NCBI RefSeq assembly: GCF_016464705.1
Contig: NZ_JAEHOB010000025.1
Location: 1-56,506 of the forward strand
Reading direction: 5' to 3'
Source: Qaidamihabitans albus
GTDB taxonomy: Bacteria > Actinomycetota > Actinomycetes > Mycobacteriales > Pseudonocardiaceae
DNA: 56,506 bases
A model generated the notes under the pieces. The model worked only from the letters and a program-made list of their open reading frames with translations. It had not been told where the DNA came from and did not search any database. Below are positions 51,847 to 56,506 of the stretch, in pieces. The translations under genes and the position numbers were made by a program. Position 1 is the first letter of the stretch; every line of letters begins with the position of its first letter.

Positions 51847-51908
51847 GGTCACCGGTCGTGAGTGCGTAACAGTGTTCTAACTCGCGTGCGCACTCACGAG
51901 AGGTGACC
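51847..51908 (+). repeat. Dispersed palindromic repeat, copy 4
   Basis: 62-nt copy identical to copy 3; the identity runs four bases further on the right side (AGGC). It lies 46 bp after the stop of the DinB gene (51955) and 50 bp upstream of the GIY-YIG start. Confidence 0.92.
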
Positions 51909-51954
51909 AGGCAAACGCCGCGCCTTCCTGGGATCAAGGAAGGGTTCTCAGAAC

Positions 51955-52434
51955 TCAGTCGGCAATTACCTGTTCGCGCAGGATGTCGGCGTGTCCGCAA
52001 TGGTGGGCCAGCTCCCGCAGCACTTGCAGGTACACCCAGCGAAGCGTGCGCGGTCCGGTCCGGTGGCCGGTCACGACGGCGTCCAGTGGCAGGCCTGCGA
52101 CCGCCTTCCGGGCCGTGGCGCATGCTGCCCGGTGGGCTGCCGTGACCGAGGCGACGGTGTCGTCGTCGGAGAGCCGGAAGGATTCATCCGGACTCTGCAC
52201 CAGGCCGAGCTCCCGGCGGGACGTGCCGCCGACGCACTCCTCGAACCACACCCGCTGCATCCACGTGACGTGCTTGAGCAGCCCGAGCAGCGTCGTCGCC
52301 GACGAGACCAGTCGGCGGCGGGCCTGGTCCTCGGTGAGACAGTCGAGAGTCACCTCAATGGCACTGCGATATTCCTCGATGAAGGCCTCGAGCTGGGTGC
52401 GTTCGTCGTCCAGCGGCACATCGAACGAACCCAT
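51955..52434 (-). CDS. DinB-family (DUF664) protein
   Basis: 159 residues forming the DinB four-helix bundle: EAFIEEYRSAIEVTLDCLTEDQARRRLVSS, LLGLLKHVTWMQRVWFEECVGG, and the end LRWVYLQVLRELAHHCGHADILREQVI. His in the KHVTW and AHHCGHAD positions would bind a metal. Many actinobacterial members are thiol-dependent transferases or of unknown function. An eroded relative lies at 9863-10085. Confidence 0.87.
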   Translation of the reverse strand: MGSFDVPLDDERTQLEAFIEEYRSAIEVTLDCLTEDQARRRLVSSATTLLGLLKHVTWMQRVWFEECVGGTSRRELGLVQSPDESFRLSDDDTVASVTAAHRAACATARKAVAGLPLDAVVTGHRTGPRTLRWVYLQVLRELAHHCGHADILREQVIAD

Positions 52435-52780
52435 CAGAGTCTCCTATCACGCTGCAGGCCGAGGGCCGCAGCAGCTCGTGCGAGCGCCGGCCCACGGCGA
52501 CGTCGACAATCCTGGTCTCACGACTCTAGTGCGCAGCCCAAGGTGAGCAGCGGGGGCACCACGGATCCCCATTGACTTGTTCCGGGAGTGCATCCGACGG
52601 ACAGGCGTCCGACGAAGGCTTTCTCTGAGCCTGGACCCGCTGTTCGTGATCCTGATCGTCTCGGTGCACCGGGAGTTCAAGGATCCGGCGCCAGCAGTGG
52701 ACGGCGGGGACATCTGGTACTGGCACTCAGGCGCACCAGGCAGGTGGTTCGCGGACCACCTGCCTGGCGTGCGCTTACGG
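52435..52780. other. 346-bp interval without a recognisable gene
   Basis: Upstream region of the DinB gene and downstream region of the peptidoglycan-binding gene. No open frame with convincing codon use, and no clear palindrome. Confidence 0.4.
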
Positions 52781-53335
52781 TTAGTCGCAGGTGTTGTACT
52801 TGTATCCCGCGTTTCGTCGGTGTCCGTTGCCGTCGTAGAAGGAATAGATGCCGTTGCTGTCCCGCCGCGCGCTGAAGCTCCAGTCCTTACCGCGGTAGGT
52901 CAGGTTGAGCACCTTGCCCCGGGCCGAGCTGCCGCTGGAGTAGCGGAGGTTGTCGTCGGCGCGGCCGAAGGTCACTTTGCCGACCACGCCATCAATGCCT
53001 ATCTTCCACCTGGCTTGCAGCGACTTGGTCGCATACTCCGTGTTGGCGCCGAAGTGACCGTCAATGTCTGCTTTGTCGAAGGTCGAGAGGTTCTTCTCCG
53101 TGGCTCCCTCTGCCCACAGGATCTTCTGCCACAGGCACACAGCGTTGGAATTGTTGTGGTTGGCAATGCCATGGCCCATTTCTCCCTCGTCACCCCAGTC
53201 GCCCTTGAAGGTGTCGTAGCCGCGCACGTAACCATCACTCTTTGCGGCGGAGGCCGGCGTGGCGCTGAGCACCATGGCCACCACCGCCAGACCGACCAAC
53301 CCCAGGCGCGCTACACGGCGCTTGATTGTTCTCAT
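52781..53335 (-). CDS. Secreted peptidoglycan-binding-like protein
   Basis: 184 residues. A Sec signal (LGLVGLAVVAMVLSATPASAA) is followed by a peptidoglycan-binding-like helical domain: AVCLWQKILWAEG, then IDGHFGANTEYATKSLQARWKIGIDGVVGKVTFGRA, the pattern of repeats that dock on peptidoglycan. The C-terminal 60 residues are beta-rich and cysteine-poor. No hydrolase domain is seen, so it may be a cell-wall ligand or enzyme inhibitor. ATG 53335 with GGGGAG upstream. Confidence 0.72.
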   Translation of the reverse strand: MRTIKRRVARLGLVGLAVVAMVLSATPASAAKSDGYVRGYDTFKGDWGDEGEMGHGIANHNNSNAVCLWQKILWAEGATEKNLSTFDKADIDGHFGANTEYATKSLQARWKIGIDGVVGKVTFGRADDNLRYSSGSSARGKVLNLTYRGKDWSFSARRDSNGIYSFYDGNGHRRNAGYKYNTCD

Positions 53336-53773
53336 TTCTCCCCGTTCCCATTTGCCAGAATCGGACTTCTGTTCTGTCGACACCGCGACCGCATGTAGCC
53401 GCCCGCAACTAGCATGAGTACCCCAAATCGACGCCACAACAGGCCCTTGATCAGCCACCTCAAGTTAGCCCGCATTCAGTGATGCGGCCGAAGCCTTTTC
53501 CAGAATCGAGTGGACGCCGATCACTGATGTCTTTGTGTCGACTGGTTTTCGACTCTAGCCGCCTGCGGTGACCACCGCGTCGGGTGAACGCCTGACATCC
53601 ATGCCGAGGCTCCTGACGCTGCCACGTAGCTTAAGTTGATCATGCTGCTCGGGGTGAGGGCGTGGAGCCTGATGGTGGCCGGCTCGGAGCATGGCGGCCA
53701 GAAACGTCGGTGTGCCGGATGTGCCTGAGGACTGGGGGTGCCCGCCTTGTACGAGGCGGCCGCCAAGGGCCCG
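53336..53773. other. 438-bp interval without a recognisable gene
   Basis: Contains no frame with convincing codon bias. Includes the promoter region of the peptidoglycan-binding gene and the downstream region of the amber-split RibD-like gene. Confidence 0.4.
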
Positions 53774-54340
53774 CTAGCGCGCCACGCGGTAGCGGAGGAG
53801 GTAGACGACTTTCGAGTCGAAGGTGCGGGTCTCGACGAGTTCGAGATCCACCCGGCGCTCGCGCTGGGGAAAGAACGGAATGCCACCGCCAACCAGCACC
53901 GGGTAGACCTTGGCCCGGTACTCGTCGATCAGACCCGACGCGGCCGTCTCGGCGGCGAGAGTCGCGCCGCCGATCGCGATGTCGCCCTCCCCCGGCCCGG
54001 CTCGCAACCACTCGATCTCCTCCGCCAGGCCACCGGAGGCCAGGCGGGCATTGCCCTGCACCGCCGGCTACGTGGCGGAGAACACCACCTTGGGGAGCGG
54101 CTTCCAGAGCGCGGCCCACTCGAGCGTTGAGAAGTCGAGCGGCGGATTCGGGTCAAAGGTCTCCCAGTACAGCATCGTCTCGTACAACCGTCGTACCAAC
54201 AGGTAGACGCCGACCTCTCGAGTGTCGTCGGTGGCGAAGCGAAAGACCTCCTCATCAGGTGCTGTCCAGTCGAAGTCGCCGTCCGGCCCCACGATGTAGC
54301 CGTCGAGTGAGACGCTCATCGAACAGGTCACGCTGCGCAT
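53774..54340 (-). pseudogene. RibD C-terminal/DHFR-like protein with an in-frame amber codon
   Basis: The same frame encodes both halves: SVTCSMSVSLDGYIVGPDGDFDWTAPDEE to KPLPKVVFSAT, then TAG (54070-54068), then PAVQGNARLASGGLAEEIEWLR and GEGDIAIGGATLAAETAASGLIDEYRAKVYPVLVGGG. In this family a leucine normally follows the VVFSxT strand, so one base change (TTG to TAG) explains the stop. There is no frameshift, and a good ribosome site (GAGGAGG) precedes ATG 54340. Readthrough, suppression or a sequencing error would restore it. Confidence 0.88.
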
Positions 54341-54690
54341 CAGAGGTCCTCCTCGGTAATGGCTTCGACAGTACGACCGCCGAACGCCGCGGAACTCGTC
54401 GCGGCTCGCCGGATCCCCAGAGCCGAGTCACCCCACGAGATCATTTCGTTGAGAGAACTTCGATGACGCGCGCTCGGGGTTGGTGGACAGTCGAATGGCG
54501 GCCTGTGACATGTTCCTTACCAACCCCGTTATGCGGTCTCCTGTATGGCGGCGATTTGAATGAGGGTGCCTCTGCGACCACCGCGTTCTTCTACGGCGGC
54601 AGGGGTGGGCCGATGGTTCGAGCAGCAATCCGGCGCCGCGGCCTGGTCGTCGACGAAGACGCTGGCCACGTTGATCCTCATTGGCCGCCC
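54341..54690. other. 350-bp interval without a recognisable gene
   Basis: Between the amber-split RibD-like gene and the SRPBCC gene, both on the minus strand. No convincing frame; a promoter for the RibD-like gene is presumably here but not obvious. Confidence 0.4.
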
Positions 54691-55215
54691 TCAGCCGTGA
54701 CCGGCAGGCAGGTTCTCCGCCGCCCAGCGCCGTCCCGGCTCCGGGTCGACGCCGAAGCGCTCGGCGTAGCGTTCGTGGATTTCCCTCCACGGCTTGTGTG
54801 CCTCCTCGTCGGAGAGGTACTCGCCGGCCAGATGAGGCTCGAGCCGCGAGAGATAGATCTCCCAGCCGGTTGCGGTCTGCGCTGCTGGCAGGTCGTCGAT
54901 GACGTGAGTAAAGATCAACCGGCAGCCGCCGTCCGTTGCGAAAAGCTCGAAGCTCTGCGGCTGGCCGGCAAACGTCCACGCCAGGCGGTGCGGTGCATCG
55001 ACCTCGGTCACCTCGAGGGTTGCACCGCCGAGGTCGATGGTCTCGCCCTTCGCCGGGGTCCAGTCGGCGGCGCCGGGAAAGAAACGCTCCAGCTCTGCCG
55101 GCACGCTGACCGCCTGCCACACGCGCTCGATCGGGTATGCGAGCGAGCGCTCGAAACGCAACCCCGGACGCCCGTCGATCGTCTCCAGGGTTCCGTAAGC
55201 CGTGGTGTCGGTCAT
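54691..55215 (-). CDS. AHSA1-type SRPBCC protein
   Basis: 174 residues: RFERSLAYPIERVWQAVSVPAELERFFPG at the start, TLEVTEVDAPHRLAWTF and CRLIFTHVIDD in the sheet, and GWEIYLSRLEPHLAG in the closing helix, the AHSA1/START pattern. Its ATG overlaps the stop of the ArsR gene (ATGA), the common ArsR-SRPBCC pair of actinobacteria. Function likely depends on a ligand bound in the cavity. Confidence 0.87.
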   Translation of the reverse strand: MTDTTAYGTLETIDGRPGLRFERSLAYPIERVWQAVSVPAELERFFPGAADWTPAKGETIDLGGATLEVTEVDAPHRLAWTFAGQPQSFELFATDGGCRLIFTHVIDDLPAAQTATGWEIYLSRLEPHLAGEYLSDEEAHKPWREIHERYAERFGVDPEPGRRWAAENLPAGHG

Positions 55216-55495
55216 GTGATGGTGTCCCTTCGTATCTGTGGCCGGCGAGTCACGACGGTTTGCAGCGGTGTGGTGCCGATCGAGTGGTGCTTGTAGCGGC
55301 CTTCCTCGGCCGCGATCACGACCCGGCAGCCTGGAGCACGTCGAGGTGCTGCGATGTGGCCCCACGCGACGAGGTGAGCCCATGTTTCGGCGTCAAGCGG
55401 CCGCACAGGTCGAAGAGCGTCTGTCGATCCCGCTCGATACGCTCGTCGAGGATGGTTCGTCGGGTCGATTCGGCGATCGCCTTGTACACGTCGCT
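55212..55495 (-). pseudogene. ArsR-family regulator with a frameshift near 55327
   Basis: DVYKAIAESTRRTILDERIERDRQTLFDLCGRL and SSRGATSQHLDVLQAAG read in one frame; after a missing base VIAAEEGRYKHHSIGTTPLQ continues in the next and ends overlapping the SRPBCC start. This is the HTH and wing of the ArsR type linked to SRPBCC genes. GTG 55495 is the likely start (a TTG at 55516 is possible). A single-base deletion near 55327 would remove the wing. Confidence 0.82.
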
Positions 55496-55519
55496 CACGA
55501 AGGCAACAATAGGCAAGTG

Positions 55520-55535
55520 TTGACTTGCATGTCAA
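55520..55535. promoter_or_regulatory. ArsR operator candidate TTGAC-N6-GTCAA
   Basis: Five-bp arms with a 6-bp spacer, 25 bp upstream of the likely ArsR start. Resembles a dimeric ArsR site. Confidence 0.5.
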
Positions 55536-55575
55536 TTGGGTGGCCCGAAGCCCGCGCTGATCCGCCGTCGGGCAC

Positions 55576-56139
55576 TCAGCGCCTGGTCTCGTACCTGGTC
55601 AGCACCACGCCGTCGGGAAACGTCCGGGTCTCCACCAGGCTCAGGTTCACCCAGTTGTCCAGGGCTGTGAAGAACGGCGTGCCGCCGCCCACCAGGACCG
55701 GATGGGTGACGATCGCGTACGCGTCGATCAGCCCGGCCCGCATGGCCGCCGCGGCGAGTGTGGCACCGCCGATGTCCATGGGGCCGCCGTCGTCGGCCTT
55801 GAGCCTGGTGATCTCGGTGACCGCGTCGCCGGTGACCAGACGGGTGTTCCAGTCGACCGTGCTGGTCGTAGAGGAGAACACCACCTTCGGCATGTCCCGC
55901 CAGCGGCCGGCGAACTCGATCGCCGCCGGTGTGGCACCCGGCTGCTTGTCGGCGGTCGGCCAGTGGGAGCTCATCGTCTCCCACAGCTTGCGCCCGTACA
56001 GCGCCAGGCCCGTCGCGTCCACCCGGTCGGACCACCACTGGAACAGCTCGTCGCTCGGCACGCTCCAGCCGAGGTCGTCGCCGGGCGCGGCGATGTAGCC
56101 GTCCAGGCTCATGTTCATGCCGAAGGTCAGTTTCCGCAT
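55576..56139 (-). CDS. RibD C-terminal/dihydrofolate-reductase-like protein
   Basis: 187 residues from ATG 56139 with GGGAGG 8 nt upstream. Landmarks: LTFGMNMSLDGYIAAPGDDLGW, LALYGRKLWETMSSHWP, KVVFSSTTSTVDWNTRLV, GPMDIGGATLAAAAMRAGLIDAYAIVTHPVLVGGGTPFF. The closest relative in the window is the amber-split gene at 53774, with which it shares the DIGGATLAA-type loop. Located upstream of the ArsR-SRPBCC pair on the same strand. Confidence 0.87.
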   Translation of the reverse strand: MRKLTFGMNMSLDGYIAAPGDDLGWSVPSDELFQWWSDRVDATGLALYGRKLWETMSSHWPTADKQPGATPAAIEFAGRWRDMPKVVFSSTTSTVDWNTRLVTGDAVTEITRLKADDGGPMDIGGATLAAAAMRAGLIDAYAIVTHPVLVGGGTPFFTALDNWVNLSLVETRTFPDGVVLTRYETRR

Positions 56140-56506
56140 GGCTTCAGCCTCCCGTGAGTCGGTATTCGGCGTACAGACCAGCACGGCGCGCAAAACTCAT
56201 CGGTCAGGCCACACCGAGGGCCAGTTGACCACCACGCCAAGCGGATGCTCCGTACGGAAAGGAAACCTCCGACGTACCGGCGGGGACGAGACGAGCCCAC
56301 CGCCACCGCTGTGATCTGCGCTGTTGCAGATACCCCGTACGGTGAAAATCTCACTAACCGGAGGCTAAACATACACGTACTGAGCCCAGCTATACCAAGA
56401 TCAAACCCTGCCAACTCCTTGACGCATGACAGCTCGCCGACCACGACGTCGTCGTCGACGGTGAGGCTGATGTTGAGTACGTGTGGGAGCCGTTGGGTGG
56501 AGTGGC
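56140..56506. other. 367-bp window end without a supported gene
   Basis: A minus-strand frame entering from the right (VDDDVVVGELSCVKELAGFDLGIAGL, about 56480-56390) and a plus-strand frame at 56427-56506 (DHDVVVDGEADVEYVWEPLGG) both look somewhat protein-like, but neither has a start or a known family inside the window. A gene crossing the edge is possible. Confidence 0.35.

Noticed and set aside
51023-52434. Anti-phage defence island around the GIY-YIG and DinB-fold genes
   Set aside because: No restriction, methylase, toxin-antitoxin, CRISPR or integrase gene is nearby; DinB here is the metal-binding four-helix family, not the DNA polymerase.

Overview
The window is 56.5 kb of very high G+C DNA with actinobacterial gene content: ECF sigma factors with SnoaL or TPR tails, GAF-ANTAR, a 13E12/DUF222 remnant under a LexA box, a secreted LPMO under a CebR-type operator, Tat-exported enzymes and many TetR regulators. 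A soil member of the Pseudonocardiaceae (for example Amycolatopsis-like) is my best guess, inferred from gene content only. No tRNA, rRNA, CRISPR array, replication origin, transposase or integrase was recognised. It reads as a chromosomal accessory region rich in regulators, detoxification enzymes and decaying genes.

Layout. 1-2.2 kb: LexA-controlled DUF222 remnant, RibD/DHFR-like reductase, divergent LysR regulator. 2.2-5.7 kb: exported TIM-barrel isomerase and PQQ sugar dehydrogenase operon. 5.7-9.8 kb: TetR/SRPBCC pair, double-SnoaL protein, ECF sigma factor, truncated hydrolase fused to an ArsR gene. 9.8-12.4 kb: DinB remnant, Tat PhoX-type phosphatase, LPMO. 12.4-15.6 kb: RibD-like, DGPF/YCII, ECF42 cassette and an epoxide-hydrolase-like protein. 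15.7-17.8 kb: alkylation repair (Ada-AlkA fusion and Ogt). 17.8-25.2 kb: DUF1772 protein, erythromycin-esterase-like protein, four TetR-family regulators each with its own target (divergent esterase, divergent hydrolase, MFS pump), NmrA-like protein. 25.3-30.2 kb: GAF-ANTAR, a poor AT-richer stretch, then prenyl synthase, IspH and a methyltransferase. 30.4-34.5 kb: TetR with two matching operators, two tiny membrane-peptide ORFs, a 29-bp perfect hairpin, an NAD-epimerase, then a hydrolase/membrane protein pair opposite another TetR. 34.6-36 kb: a graveyard of PrpD, AtuA and lipase fragments. 36-39.7 kb: serine hydrolase, VanZ-like protein, OmpR-type response regulator and histidine kinase in one operon. 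39.9-46.2 kb: hypothetical, GNAT, DUF1349-SRPBCC fusion, RibD-like, hydrolase, secreted erythromycin-esterase-like protein, two membrane proteins. 46.4-48.3 kb: NarL-type two-component pair. 48.4-56.5 kb: VOC protein, truncated amidohydrolase, frameshifted ECF41-type sigma factor, GIY-YIG protein, DinB protein, secreted peptidoglycan-binding protein, and RibD/ArsR/SRPBCC genes.

The most unusual features are (1) a palindromic repeat of 53-62 bp present four times, always just downstream of a minus-strand gene and once supplying the stop codon of a histidine kinase; (2) the TetR-operator/small-ORF/29-bp hairpin leader at 30.4-31.3 kb; and (3) at least ten broken genes, several by a single indel in a homopolymer or short repeat, which may be real decay or sequencing error. 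Several repressor circuits can be read directly from matching palindromes (LexA, CebR and at least five TetR or ArsR operators).
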